A stretch of DNA of 64,000 nt from Micromonospora cathayae. GTDB taxonomy: Bacteria; Actinomycetota; Actinomycetes; Mycobacteriales; Micromonosporaceae. Shown here in pieces: positions 51,798 through 60,279 of the stretch (within the stretch, counting starts at the first letter, position 1; each line of letters opens with the position of its first letter). The translations under genes were made by a program, and so were the position numbers. The stretch spans positions 1,240,001-1,304,000 of the forward strand of contig NZ_CP118615.1 in assembly GCF_028993575.1 (NCBI RefSeq), given 5' to 3'. The notes under the pieces are model-generated. The model made no database searches. It was given only the letters and a program-made list of their open reading frames with translations, and had not been told where the DNA came from.

Positions 51798-52457
51798 ATG
51801 ACCACGTACCGCGACCGCCCAGACGCCACCACGTACCGCGACCGCGCCGACGCCGGCAACACCCTCGCCGACCGGCTCGGCGGGCTCACCGGCCAGACCG
51901 ACGTCATCGTGCTCGGCCTCGTCCGGGGTGGGGTACCGGTCGCCCGGGTGATCGCCGACCGGCTCGGCGTACCCCTGGACGTGCTGGTGGTCCGGAAACT
52001 CGGCATGCCGTGGGCCCCCGAGGTGGCCTTCGGCGCGCTCGGACCCGGCGGCGTACGGGTGCTCAACGACCCGATCGCCAGCCGGCTCGCCCCCGACGAC
52101 GTCGCCGAGGTCACCCGACGTGAACAGGCCGAACTGGACCGCCGGGAGAAGCTCTACCGGGCCGGCCGGCCACCGCTGGACCTGACCGGCCGGACCGCCG
52201 TCGTCGTTGACGACGGCCTCGCCACCGGCGCCACCGCCCGCGCCGCCGTCCAGGTCGCCCGGCACCTCGGTGCCCGCCGGGTCGTGGTCGCCGTACCGGT
52301 CGGCTCCGAGGAGGCGTACGAGATGCTCGCCGCCGAAGCCGACCAGGTCGTCTGCGCCCAGCGGCCACCCGACTTCAGCGCGGTCAGCCGCTACTACGAC
52401 GACTTCCACGAGGTCGACGACGACGAGGTCACCGGGGCGCTCGCCACGACCTCCTGA
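51798..52457 (+). CDS. Phosphoribosyltransferase domain protein
   Basis: A 219-residue protein with the PRPP-binding loop TAVVVDDGLATGATARAA and VIVLGLVRGGVPVARVIADRLGVPLDVLVVRKLGMPWAPEVAFGAL. It matches the family of predicted phosphoribosyltransferases often associated with dienelactone-hydrolase domains. The reaction is unknown. The first 19 codons contain a tandem duplication of TTYRDRxDA. The start ATG at 51798 lies ten bases after the previous gene. Confidence 0.85.
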   Translation: MTTYRDRPDATTYRDRADAGNTLADRLGGLTGQTDVIVLGLVRGGVPVARVIADRLGVPLDVLVVRKLGMPWAPEVAFGALGPGGVRVLNDPIASRLAPDDVAEVTRREQAELDRREKLYRAGRPPLDLTGRTAVVVDDGLATGATARAAVQVARHLGARRVVVAVPVGSEEAYEMLAAEADQVVCAQRPPDFSAVSRYYDDFHEVDDDEVTGALATTS

Positions 52458-52486
52458 CCGCGCCCGGCACCGGGTACCGTCGAGAG

Positions 52487-52945
52487 ATGCAGCTCACCTG
52501 TCCCAAATGCCACGGAGACATGCGCCAGTACGAGCGCAGCGGAGTAGTCGTCGACCAGTGCGGCGAGTGTCGGGGCATCTTCCTCGACCGCGGCGAACTG
52601 GAGAAGCTGTTCGAGGCGGAGGCCAACTGGAACAAGCAGCACAACGCCGGCCCGCCGGCCCCGCACCAGCCCGGACACGCCCCCGCACCGCACGCGCCGG
52701 GGCATGCTCCCGCCCCGCCCGGCGGCGGTTACGTACCCCCGCCGCCGCCCCCGCCCGGTGCCGCGCCGCACCACCAGCCCGGCTACGGAACGGTCCCCCC
52801 GCCCCCGCCGCCGCCCGGTTACCCGGCCGCGCCCGCGCCCGCCTACGGCGGCCACACCGCGCACGGCCAGCAGCACTACGGCTACCACGGCCACTACCGC
52901 CGCAAGAAGAAGCAGCACGGCTTCCTCGGCGAACTCTTCGACTGA
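52487..52945 (+). CDS. TFIIB-type zinc-ribbon protein with Pro/His-rich tail
   Basis: A 152-residue protein. Residues 1-45 hold a zinc ribbon (LTCPKCHGDMRQYERSGVVVDQCGECRGIFLDRGELEKLF, two CxxC pairs). The rest is a low-complexity Pro, Gly, His and Tyr-rich region ending in a basic patch, KKKQHGFLGELFD. The C-terminal GFLGELFD is conserved in similar actinobacterial proteins. The function is unknown. TACCGT (52475-52480) lies six bases before the ATG. Confidence 0.85.
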   Translation: MQLTCPKCHGDMRQYERSGVVVDQCGECRGIFLDRGELEKLFEAEANWNKQHNAGPPAPHQPGHAPAPHAPGHAPAPPGGGYVPPPPPPPGAAPHHQPGYGTVPPPPPPPGYPAAPAPAYGGHTAHGQQHYGYHGHYRRKKKQHGFLGELFD

Positions 52946-52956
52946 CGGACGGGTTC

Positions 52957-53006
52957 GGGGCGGGGCCTCCACGACGGCTCCGAGAGCGTCGGGGAGGCCC
53001 CGCCCC
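52957..53006 (+). terminator. Perfect 14-bp stem-loop terminator
   Basis: GGGGCGGGGCCTCC (52957-52970) pairs exactly with 52993-53006, loop 22 bases, starting 12 bases after the zinc-ribbon gene. It ends that transcript before the next promoter. Confidence 0.8.
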
Positions 53007-53056
53007 ACCGCCGTACCGACGGGCGGCCGGCCGCCGGGCATGCGAGTCTTGGGGGC

Positions 53057-53782
53057 ATGGTCGAGATCCGGCAGCACGAGGCCCTCGCCGAGGCGTACGC
53101 GGGCGTCACCGCCGTCGTGGGCGCACTCGACGATGCCGACCTGCAACGTCCCACCCGCTGTCGGGGCTGGCTCGTCGTCGACCTGCTCCTGCACCTGACC
53201 GGCGACGCCCAACGCGCGCTGGTCACCCTGGCCAGCCCGGCCGACGGCCCGGCCGACACCGACCACGTCGGGTACTGGCGCGACTTCCCGGCCGGCTCCG
53301 GTTTCGCCTCCACCCGACGCCCCGCCCCACGCGGCGGTGACACCGACGACCTGGCCCGCCGGCACGCCTGGTGGGTCCGTCGGTCCGCCGCCGCCTTCGA
53401 ACGCCCCGGCGGCGTCGTCCGGGTCTGGTCCGACACCGCCCCGGCTGCCGTACGGGCGGCTGCCGCCGCCGACCCGACGGCCTTCGTCACCACCCAGGGA
53501 CACGTCCTACGGGTCGCGGACTTCCTCGCCACCCTGACCACCGAGGCGGTACTGCACCACCTCGATCTCGTCCTGGACCTGCCCACCGCGCCCGGCCCCG
53601 GCCCGCTGGCCCGGTCCGTGGCGACCGCGACGATGGACGGTCTGCTCGGCGTCGACGCGGCCCGCCCCGCCCGGTGGACCGGGGACGAGTACCTGCTGAA
53701 GGCGGCCGGTCGGCTCCCGCTGACCGACCACGACCGCGCGGAACTGGGCGCGGCGGCCGGCGCGTTCCCCCTGCTGGGCTAG
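53057..53782 (+). CDS. Maleylpyruvate isomerase / DinB-like mycothiol-dependent family protein
   Basis: A 241-residue protein of the TIGR03083/MDMPI type. It shows a helical bundle with the metal His in WLVVDLLLHLTGDAQRAL and LTTEAVLHHLDLVLDLP, plus RVWSDTAPAAVRAAAAAD. Members bind a divalent metal and use mycothiol in thiol-dependent reactions; the substrate here is unknown. The TAG stop (53780-53782) is followed directly by the damaged 5' end of folD. Confidence 0.8.
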   Translation: MVEIRQHEALAEAYAGVTAVVGALDDADLQRPTRCRGWLVVDLLLHLTGDAQRALVTLASPADGPADTDHVGYWRDFPAGSGFASTRRPAPRGGDTDDLARRHAWWVRRSAAAFERPGGVVRVWSDTAPAAVRAAAAADPTAFVTTQGHVLRVADFLATLTTEAVLHHLDLVLDLPTAPGPGPLARSVATATMDGLLGVDAARPARWTGDEYLLKAAGRLPLTDHDRAELGAAAGAFPLLG

Positions 53783-53864
53783 CTGGTGGACCGCTCTCCC
53801 CGGCCGGGCCGCGGACGCCGCCGACCTGCGCCGACGCACCGGCACGACCCCGTGCCTGGCGACC

Positions 53865-54599
53865 GTGCTGGTCGGCGACGACCCGGCCTCGGTGACGTAC
53901 GTCCGGATGAAGCGCAACCGTTGCGCGCAGGCCGGGATCGACTCCCGGCACGTGCCCCTGCCGTCGTCCATCACCACGGACCGCCTGGTCGAGGTGATCG
54001 TCTCCCTCTCAAGCGACCCCAAGGTGCACGGCATCCTGCTCCAGCACCCGGTCGGGCCGCACCTGGACGAACGCGCCGCCTTCGAGGCCATCGCCCCGCA
54101 GAAGGACGTGGACGGGGTGACCGGGCACTCGTTCGCCGCGATGGCGTTCGGGCGGCCCGGCTTCGTGTCCTGTACGCCGGGTGGCATCCTCCGGTTGCTC
54201 GACGAGTACCAGGTCGACCTGACCGGCCGGCACGCCGTCGTGGTGGGCCGCAGCGCCATCCTGGGCCGCCCGGCGGGCATGCTGCTGCTCGCCCGGGACG
54301 CCACCGTCACCTACTGCCACTCGCGGACGGTCGGCCTGTCGGCGATCACCCGGGGGGCCGACGTCCTGGTCGCGGCGGTCGGCCGCCCGGGATTCATCAC
54401 CGGCTCGGACGTCAAGCCGGGCGCCGTGGTGGTGGACGCCGGCTACCACCCGGGCGGGGTCGGCGACGTCGACGTCGCGTCGGTCCGCGACCGGGCCGGC
54501 CTGATCACGCCGGTACCGGGCGGGGTCGGACCGATGACCATCGCCGTGCTGCTGGCCCAGACGGTACAGGCGGCGGCCCGCCAGCTCGGTGTGGACTGA
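53865..54599 (+). CDS. folD: Methylenetetrahydrofolate dehydrogenase/cyclohydrolase (FolD), 5' end uncertain
   Basis: The protein shows VLVGDDPASVTYVRMK with the catalytic Tyr and Lys, GILLQHPVGPHLDERAAFEAIAPQKDVDGV, HAVVVGRSAILGRPAGMLLLARDATVTYCHSRT and PVPGGVGPMTIAVLLAQT. It interconverts methylene-, methenyl- and 10-formyl-tetrahydrofolate. The first usable codon is the GTG at 53865. FolD-like sequence (DAADLRRRTGTTPCLAT) continues upstream in the same frame to about 53811 without a start, and the usual first 20 residues are missing. A frameshift or 5' truncation is likely. Confidence 0.8.
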   Translation: MLVGDDPASVTYVRMKRNRCAQAGIDSRHVPLPSSITTDRLVEVIVSLSSDPKVHGILLQHPVGPHLDERAAFEAIAPQKDVDGVTGHSFAAMAFGRPGFVSCTPGGILRLLDEYQVDLTGRHAVVVGRSAILGRPAGMLLLARDATVTYCHSRTVGLSAITRGADVLVAAVGRPGFITGSDVKPGAVVVDAGYHPGGVGDVDVASVRDRAGLITPVPGGVGPMTIAVLLAQTVQAAARQLGVD

Positions 54600-54608
54600 C
54601 CGGGTACG

Positions 54609-57293
54609 TCAGACGATCGCCATGTCCACGAATCGGGAAAGGTGGAGTTGGGCCGCGACGGTCACCGTGTCGGTCGGTCCATTACGATGCTTGGCAACAA
54701 TAAAGTCCGCCTCCCCGGCCCGGGGTGACTCCTTGTCGTAGTAATCATCTCGGTGCAGAAGGATCACCACGTCAGCATCCTGCTCGATCGAGTTGTGCGT
54801 GGCGATCCCGTTGGCGATGAAGTTGTGGGTTCCCATGACCGTCGCGTCATAGACGTCATGACTACCGATGGACTCGATCGAGACGACCTCGTCCCAGAAG
54901 ATGTCGTTGGTGGCATGCAGGTCCAGATCTGCCGCATCCAGTACAGCGGCGATCTCTGCAAGTCTGGAACGGCTGGGTGAATGCTTCCAGAGCGTACTGC
55001 CGCAGAACTCGGTGCCAATTGCTGCAGCGAACTCGCGATGACTCATCTTCCGCTCGACCAGCACCTCCCGTACCCGCGTCCACACTTCCCGTGGCACCGT
55101 GTCGACGTTGGTGTTGCTCTCCATCCTTTCGAGAGAGCCGAGAAGGTTCGCACAGTTGGTCGAGCGCGCACCGTGCACGCCGATTTCCCGCAGGAACCGG
55201 AGCTGGTCGTCCCGTCCCGAGATGTCGAGCGTGTACTGGGGCCGGTGGCGGGCCACCGGCACCGTTCCGAGCCGTGCACTGATGCCGTACCTCAGCAACA
55301 GTCGCGAGACATCCTCCAGCATGCGGCGACTCGTCGAGCCAAAGTAGATCCGCCCCCCGCGACCCGACTTGTTGACACAGACCGAACCGTCGGTTGCCCA
55401 GAGATGGCGGAGGAAGATGGTGATCTGATCCTTGGGGAGTCCGAACACCGGTTGTGGAATGAACTTCTCATGCGATCGGAGCCCGAACAGGCCCAGCGTG
55501 TCGAGCCACTCGGCGATGGGATTCCGTCGTCCCCTGGCCAGCCGGTACGGCGCCGGTAGCCGCAACGTCGTCACGCGAGCGGCCGCGTAGTCGTCGCGGA
55601 TGGCCGAGATGCCGAAGTGTTTGGCCGCCTCGGTCACGGCCTGCAGGTTCAGTTCGTCGACGCTCGCGTACCGGATGGGCTGGCGACGTACGAACGACCC
55701 GTCCCCGAGCAGATGCGCCAGCATCACGATCTCGGACTCCGGCCACGGTCGGGTGGCCAACGGTGGCGGAATGTGCCGAGGAGCAGCGATCCGGGCGCCG
55801 GCGGTCAACTCACCGAGCGCAAGCCAACCGCCGAAGGTGAGGAACGGGTGGTTGGCGGTCGCGTCGATCTGCTTGCCCGAGGCCAGCGTCATCCGGAAGA
55901 CCTCCCGACGCCCACTCGGGAAGACATGCGTCATCGTCCGGGGGGTGTACTTCAACTTCTCGTCCAGCGCCCATACCGGAACGTCCCGTGCCCCGCTGGC
56001 GAGCAGCTCCCCGAGCGTCACCTCCGAGTTGTCGTCGGCACGGATCAACCGCGTCTCCGCTGTCAGGCAACCCGACTCGCGCAGATCAGATAGTTGCGGT
56101 CGCTTGTCGGTACGTTGCTCGGGGCCACGGTTCAGCTGGCTCACCGCGATGACCGGGCACTCGACCTCCTTGGCGAGCAGCTTGAGCCCCCGGGACAGGT
56201 CCGCGACCTCCTGCTGTCGGCTCTCGGTCCGTTTCGGCGAGGTCATCAGCTGGAGATAGTCGACCACGATCATCTTGAGGTCGTGCTTCTGCTTGAGCCG
56301 TCGCGCCTTGGCCCGGATCTCCATCAGGTTCATGCTCGGCGTGTCGTCGACGAAGAGCGGCGCTTCGCTGATCTCGCCCATGCAGCGGGCCAGCTTGGTC
56401 CAGTCGTCGTCGGAGAGCTGACCGCTGCGGAGGACGTGCAGCGGCACCCGGGCCTCGGCCGAGAGCAGCCGCATGACGATCTCGACCTTGCTCATTTCCA
56501 GCGAGAAGATGGCAGCGGCCTGATTGGCGCGAATGGCAGCATTTCGGGCGAAATCCATACTAGCTGTGGATTTCCCCAGACCAGGTCTTCCAGCAACAAT
56601 GATCAACTGACCCGGGTGCAGGCCGTTGAGGAGCCGGTCCAGATCGGAGAAGCCGGTCGGTACGCCGGTCATCACGCCGCCCTGCGCGCCCACCGCCTCG
56701 ATCTCGTCGAGGGTGGGCTGGAGCATGTCGGCCAGGACGGCGAAGTCCTCGCTGACCCGCTTCTCGGTGACGTCGTAGACGGCCTGCTGGGCCAGGTCGA
56801 CGATGTCGTCGACGTCCCGACTGCCGCCGGCGGCGGTACCGTAACCGAGCTGGACGATCCGGGTGCCGGCCTCGACCAGCCGCCGGAGCACGGCCCGTTC
56901 GGCCACGATTCGCGCGTAGTAGGCGGCGTTCGCGGCGGTGGGCACGCTGGCGATCAGGGTGTGCAGGTAGGGCGCACCACCGACCCGGACCAGGTCGCCG
57001 GAGTCGGCCAGGGCTGCCGCGACGGTGATCGAGTCGGCGGGTTCGCCCCGGCCGTAGATCTCCAGGATCGTGTCGAAGATCGTGGTGTGGATGGGCCGGT
57101 AGAAGTCGTGCGACTTGAGGATCTCCACGACGTCGGCGATGGCGTCCTTGGACAGCAGCATGCCGCCGAGGACGCACTGCTCGGCGGCGACGTCCTGGGG
57201 CGGGGTCTTGTCGAACTGCCCGTCCCGCTGTGCCGGAGCGGCCGACTGTCCACCGGCCCGTGGCTCTGTTCGCATGTCGTCGGTGACCGACAC
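54609..57293 (-). CDS. dnaB: Replicative DNA helicase DnaB, interrupted by an intein
   Basis: The 894-residue precursor contains DnaB split by an intein. The N-terminal domain begins PPQDVAAEQCVLGGMLLSKDAI; the RecA-like motor has Walker A GRPGLGKS (about 235-242), MIVVDYLQLM and ISQLNRG-type motif AVSQLNRGPEQR. The host sequence breaks after LSDLRESG and resumes as SIEQDADVVILLHRDDYY to its end. The GTG at 57293 has GGAGGGGGGAG upstream. After splicing the helicase would be 468 residues, the normal size. It lies downstream of rpsF-ssb-rpsR-rplI on the same strand but across an opposite-strand gene. Confidence 0.95.
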   Translation of the reverse strand: MSVTDDMRTEPRAGGQSAAPAQRDGQFDKTPPQDVAAEQCVLGGMLLSKDAIADVVEILKSHDFYRPIHTTIFDTILEIYGRGEPADSITVAAALADSGDLVRVGGAPYLHTLIASVPTAANAAYYARIVAERAVLRRLVEAGTRIVQLGYGTAAGGSRDVDDIVDLAQQAVYDVTEKRVSEDFAVLADMLQPTLDEIEAVGAQGGVMTGVPTGFSDLDRLLNGLHPGQLIIVAGRPGLGKSTASMDFARNAAIRANQAAAIFSLEMSKVEIVMRLLSAEARVPLHVLRSGQLSDDDWTKLARCMGEISEAPLFVDDTPSMNLMEIRAKARRLKQKHDLKMIVVDYLQLMTSPKRTESRQQEVADLSRGLKLLAKEVECPVIAVSQLNRGPEQRTDKRPQLSDLRESGCLTAETRLIRADDNSEVTLGELLASGARDVPVWALDEKLKYTPRTMTHVFPSGRREVFRMTLASGKQIDATANHPFLTFGGWLALGELTAGARIAAPRHIPPPLATRPWPESEIVMLAHLLGDGSFVRRQPIRYASVDELNLQAVTEAAKHFGISAIRDDYAAARVTTLRLPAPYRLARGRRNPIAEWLDTLGLFGLRSHEKFIPQPVFGLPKDQITIFLRHLWATDGSVCVNKSGRGGRIYFGSTSRRMLEDVSRLLLRYGISARLGTVPVARHRPQYTLDISGRDDQLRFLREIGVHGARSTNCANLLGSLERMESNTNVDTVPREVWTRVREVLVERKMSHREFAAAIGTEFCGSTLWKHSPSRSRLAEIAAVLDAADLDLHATNDIFWDEVVSIESIGSHDVYDATVMGTHNFIANGIATHNSIEQDADVVILLHRDDYYDKESPRAGEADFIVAKHRNGPTDTVTVAAQLHLSRFVDMAIV
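54792..56069 (-). mobile_element. Full-length DnaB intein with LAGLIDADG homing endonuclease
   Basis: The intein is 426 residues. It starts with Cys1 (CLTAETRLI), has block B TANHPF with the conserved His, two LAGLIDADG-type motifs (LAHLLGDGSF and LRHLWATDGSV), block F VYDATVMGTHNFIANG and ends ATHN before extein Ser. All splicing residues (Cys, TxxH, HN, Ser) are present, so splicing should work. The site, RESG/SIEQ, is the one used by the Synechocystis DnaB intein. The endonuclease motifs look intact, suggesting recent mobility. Confidence 0.93.
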
Positions 57294-57458
57294 CGGCTCC
57301 CCCCTCCGCGTCGGATCCGGTCCGGCTGCCGCCGGTGTGGCGGTTGGCCGCCGACCGGTCCGGCGATCGGGGGCCATCGTGCGGCCGGTCGGGGGCCAAC
57401 CCTACGGAACCCGAGGTAAGCGGCTCAAGCAACCCGGTGGACGAGCCTCGGGACAACC

Positions 57459-57575
57459 TGTGGACAGTGGGCCCAGGGTTGTGCGCAGCTTGTGCACAAG
57501 TTGTGGATAACTCATGAGTAATCAGGCTCACATCGGTCGTGAGCTGCGAAAACACGGTGCACAGCCTGTGGAGGA
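57459..57575. promoter_or_regulatory. Cluster of DnaA-box-like sites upstream of dnaB
   Basis: TGTGGATAA (57502-57510) is a perfect complement of the DnaA box TTATCCACA. TGTGGACAG (57459-57467), TTGTGCACA (57490-57498) and TGTGGAGGA (57567-57575) match at most positions. They fill the divergent gap between dnaB and the repeat-rich membrane protein gene and could place dnaB under DnaA control. Confidence 0.5.
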
Positions 57576-57683
57576 AGATTTTCTTGCCCGGTTGGCCCGG
57601 TTGACGTCCCGTAGTATCGCGAGCATCGACTTCCACCTGTGCGGAGGATTGCACTTCTGGTTGAGAGGGGTCACGCTCCGGCC

Positions 57684-59768
57684 GTGAGTTACCGGGACTG
57701 GGAGCGCGGGGAGTCCAGCCCGCGCGAGCGTCCGCCGACCTCCCCGTGGGATGGTTCCGGCGACCGCCCGGTCGAGCCGTACTCACGGTCCCCGGAGGGC
57801 TACCGGACCCGGAGCCGACGGCGGGCGGCCGAGCGTGGCCAGCAGGAACCGTCCGACGACTACCTGCCCCACTGGGCGGCGGAGTCGGGTGCGGGCCGGC
57901 ACCGGCACGAGGCCGGGGCGGACGACGACGAGTCGGCCCGGGCCGACCTGGCTTGGCGAACGACCGAGACCACCCGCACCTGGCGTCGGGTGACCGAGAC
58001 GACCAGCTGGCACGAGACCCCGAGCAGCGGTGCCGGCCGCGACCTGCCAGGCAGCGGCCGCGACCTGCCGACCAGCGGTGCCGGTCACGGACTGCCGACC
58101 AGCGGCCACGGACTGCCGACCAGCGGCCACGGACTGCCGACCAGCGGTCCTGGTCACGGACTGCCCGGCAGCGGCCACGACCTGCCGGCCAGCGGCCACG
58201 AGGGGCCGACCAGCGGCGTCGGCGGGTCCGAACACACCCGGGAGTGGCGGCTCGCCGGATCCGCCGCCGAGCAGGGGTACGTGGGCAGTCGTCGCGCCAC
58301 GGACGAGCCGGCTGACCCCACAGGTCCGGGCACCAGCAGGCGTCGGCGGCCGCCGTCACCGCGCCCCCGGGTGGTCTGGTCGGGTACTCCCGAATCCCAG
58401 CCGGCCGTCACCGGCCCGGACGAGGCCGGGGCAACCGGGGCAGCCGGTGACCGGGCGGAGGCGGCCGGGTTCGTCGCTGACGGGACGGAGGCGTCCCGGA
58501 CGAGCCGACGGAATCGACGGGCGGCTGACGTGTCCTGGTCCGATGACACCGGCGTCGGGTCGGCCCGGAGATCCCGGCACCGGGGCGGCCCGGTCGATCC
58601 GGCCGTCCCGCCGCCTGCGGTCGACCCGTGGGACGCGTCGGGTCTGCACGTGTGGGACCACCGGCCGGCCGCCGGCGGGTGGGAGAACACCGGCCAGTGG
58701 GACCGGTTCACCGACACCGGGCAGTGGGACGACGTCGCGCCACGGGCATGGGCCGACGCCGACGCCGCGCCACGTACATGGGCCGATGACGACCCCGCGC
58801 CACGTACATGGGCCGATGACGACGCCGCGCCAGGGGCGTGGGTTGATCCGGCGGCACCGGTCGGGGACGAGGCCGCACAGCGGTCGTGGGGCGGTTACGC
58901 GCCGGCCGGGGACGGCAGCGTCCCGTCACCGGGGCACGGTTCCGTGTCGCCGGCCGGGGACGACAGCACGTCACCAACCTGGCACGGTCCGGCACCCCGG
59001 CCGAGGTGGGACGGTGCCGCACCGCGGCGGGGGGACGATCCCGTACCGGGAGGATGGCACGGTCCGGTGCCGCGGCCGTGGGATGACAGCGGACGGTGGG
59101 ACGGTGGCGCGGAGCCGGCGGGCTGGCCCTGGCCGGAGCGCGACGAGGGCTTCTGGTCGGGCACCCGGCTCGCCGGTGACGATCCGCGCTGGATGGAGAC
59201 GCCCTCGTCGGCTCCACGCTCACCGGCGGTGGCCGGCTGGTCGGCGTCCCCGGCCGTACCACGTCAGCGGTCCGTGGCGGCGGAGGCCGTCGCCCCGGCC
59301 GAGAGTTCAGCGGTGTCGGGTGGCCCGGCGTCGGTGTCACGTCGCCGTCCGGCGCCGGTGTCGACGGTGTCCGCCGGGCGGCGGGCCCGGCGGATCGAGG
59401 AGGACCTGCTCGATCCGGATCCGGTCGGGACCGTACGTCCGTTGGTCTACACGGTCGCCTGCTACGTGCTGCCGGCGGTGGCGCTCTTCGTCTGGCTACT
59501 CACCCTGAGTGGACAGGCACCGGCCGGTTGCGTGACCGATCTGACCGGTGGGGGGTGTGACTCGCCCCGGGCCCATGCGATCGGTTCGTTCGTCGCCGGT
59601 GGTCCCCGGTTCGGGTTGGCGTTGGTGACGAGCCTGGTGGTGGCGATGCTGTTGCGTCAGGTCGGGACGACCTGGCGGGCGGCCTCGACGGCGTTGGCGT
59701 CGGCGGTGGTCGGTGGTGGTCTGTCCACGGTGCTGATCAGTGTGGTGACCGGCGAACCCATCGGCTGA
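57684..59768 (+). CDS. Repeat-rich membrane protein of unknown function
   Basis: A 694-residue protein. About 580 residues are hydrophilic and low-complexity, rich in Gly, Ser, Asp, Arg and Trp, with two repeat arrays (LPTSGHG-type and APRTWADDD-type). The C-terminus has a basic stretch RRARRIEEDLLDPDP and three helices (VYTVACYVLPAVALFVWLL, FGLALVTSLVVAMLL, ALASAVVGGGLSTVLISVV). No domain is recognised. The GTG at 57684 (SYRDWERGES) is preferred; an earlier GTG at 57639 is possible. A TAGTAT box lies at 57611-57616. Confidence 0.6.
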   Translation: MSYRDWERGESSPRERPPTSPWDGSGDRPVEPYSRSPEGYRTRSRRRAAERGQQEPSDDYLPHWAAESGAGRHRHEAGADDDESARADLAWRTTETTRTWRRVTETTSWHETPSSGAGRDLPGSGRDLPTSGAGHGLPTSGHGLPTSGHGLPTSGPGHGLPGSGHDLPASGHEGPTSGVGGSEHTREWRLAGSAAEQGYVGSRRATDEPADPTGPGTSRRRRPPSPRPRVVWSGTPESQPAVTGPDEAGATGAAGDRAEAAGFVADGTEASRTSRRNRRAADVSWSDDTGVGSARRSRHRGGPVDPAVPPPAVDPWDASGLHVWDHRPAAGGWENTGQWDRFTDTGQWDDVAPRAWADADAAPRTWADDDPAPRTWADDDAAPGAWVDPAAPVGDEAAQRSWGGYAPAGDGSVPSPGHGSVSPAGDDSTSPTWHGPAPRPRWDGAAPRRGDDPVPGGWHGPVPRPWDDSGRWDGGAEPAGWPWPERDEGFWSGTRLAGDDPRWMETPSSAPRSPAVAGWSASPAVPRQRSVAAEAVAPAESSAVSGGPASVSRRRPAPVSTVSAGRRARRIEEDLLDPDPVGTVRPLVYTVACYVLPAVALFVWLLTLSGQAPAGCVTDLTGGGCDSPRAHAIGSFVAGGPRFGLALVTSLVVAMLLRQVGTTWRAASTALASAVVGGGLSTVLISVVTGEPIG
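58030..58205 (+). repeat. 21-bp in-frame repeats (LPTSGHG type)
   Basis: Units around GGCCACGGACTGCCGACCAGC repeat with 21- or 27-base spacing and encode (G)HGLPTSG. The central copies at about 58095-58150 are identical. Copy number could change without a frameshift. Confidence 0.75.
58738..58850 (+). repeat. 30-bp in-frame repeats (APRTWADDD type)
   Basis: Three full units and one degenerate unit of 30 bases, starting GCGCCACG, encode APRTWADDDP-type decapeptides. Two units differ at very few bases, so the expansion is recent. Confidence 0.7.
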
Positions 59769-59815
59769 CACGCCGAGGGGCCCGCACCGGTCGGTACGGG
59801 CCCCTCGCACGGGTG

Positions 59816-60265
59816 TTACTTGCTCTGCACCACGTTCAGGTCGAACTTGGCCGTGACCTCCGGGTGCAGCTTGATCCGCACCGGGTACGAGCCGAGCGAC
59901 TTGATGGTGCCGGGCACCTCGAGCCGACGCCGGTCGAGGGCCGGGCCACCGGCCGCCCGGACGGCGTCGACGATCTCGGCCGGGGTGACCGAGCCGAAGA
60001 GCCGGCCACCGTCACCGGCGCGGGCCTTCAGGCTGACCTTGAGACCCTCGAGCTGGTCCTTCACCTCGTTGGCGTGGCCGAGGTCGCGGATCTCGCGGGC
60101 CGAGCGGGCCCGCTTGATGACCGTGACCTGCTTCTCCGCACCCTTGCTCCAGGCGATCGCGAAGCCCTGCGGAAGCAGGTAGTTACGGCCGTAGCCGTCC
60201 TTGACCTCGATGATGTCGCCGGGGGCACCGAGACCGGACACCTCCTGAGTCAGGATGATCTTCAT
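59816..60265 (-). CDS. rplI: Ribosomal protein bL9
   Basis: The 149-residue protein begins MKIILTQEVSGLGAPGDIIEVKDGYGRNYLLPQGFAIAWSKG, the bL9 signature, with a long central helix (SAREIRDLGHANEVKDQLEGLKVSLKARAG) and the C-terminal RNA-binding domain. It is part of the large ribosomal subunit. It is the last gene of the rpsF-ssb-rpsR-rplI operon; a GGCCCGTACCGGTG-type stem in the gap to the convergent membrane-protein gene (around 59775-59805) could end both. Confidence 0.97.
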   Translation of the reverse strand: MKIILTQEVSGLGAPGDIIEVKDGYGRNYLLPQGFAIAWSKGAEKQVTVIKRARSAREIRDLGHANEVKDQLEGLKVSLKARAGDGGRLFGSVTPAEIVDAVRAAGGPALDRRRLEVPGTIKSLGSYPVRIKLHPEVTAKFDLNVVQSK

Positions 60266-60279
60266 TTCGGTGCCTCCTC

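Noticed and set aside
56094..57419. A 441-codon plus-strand frame opposite dnaB
   Set aside because: It is the mirror of the DnaB coding strand and shows no motif of its own.
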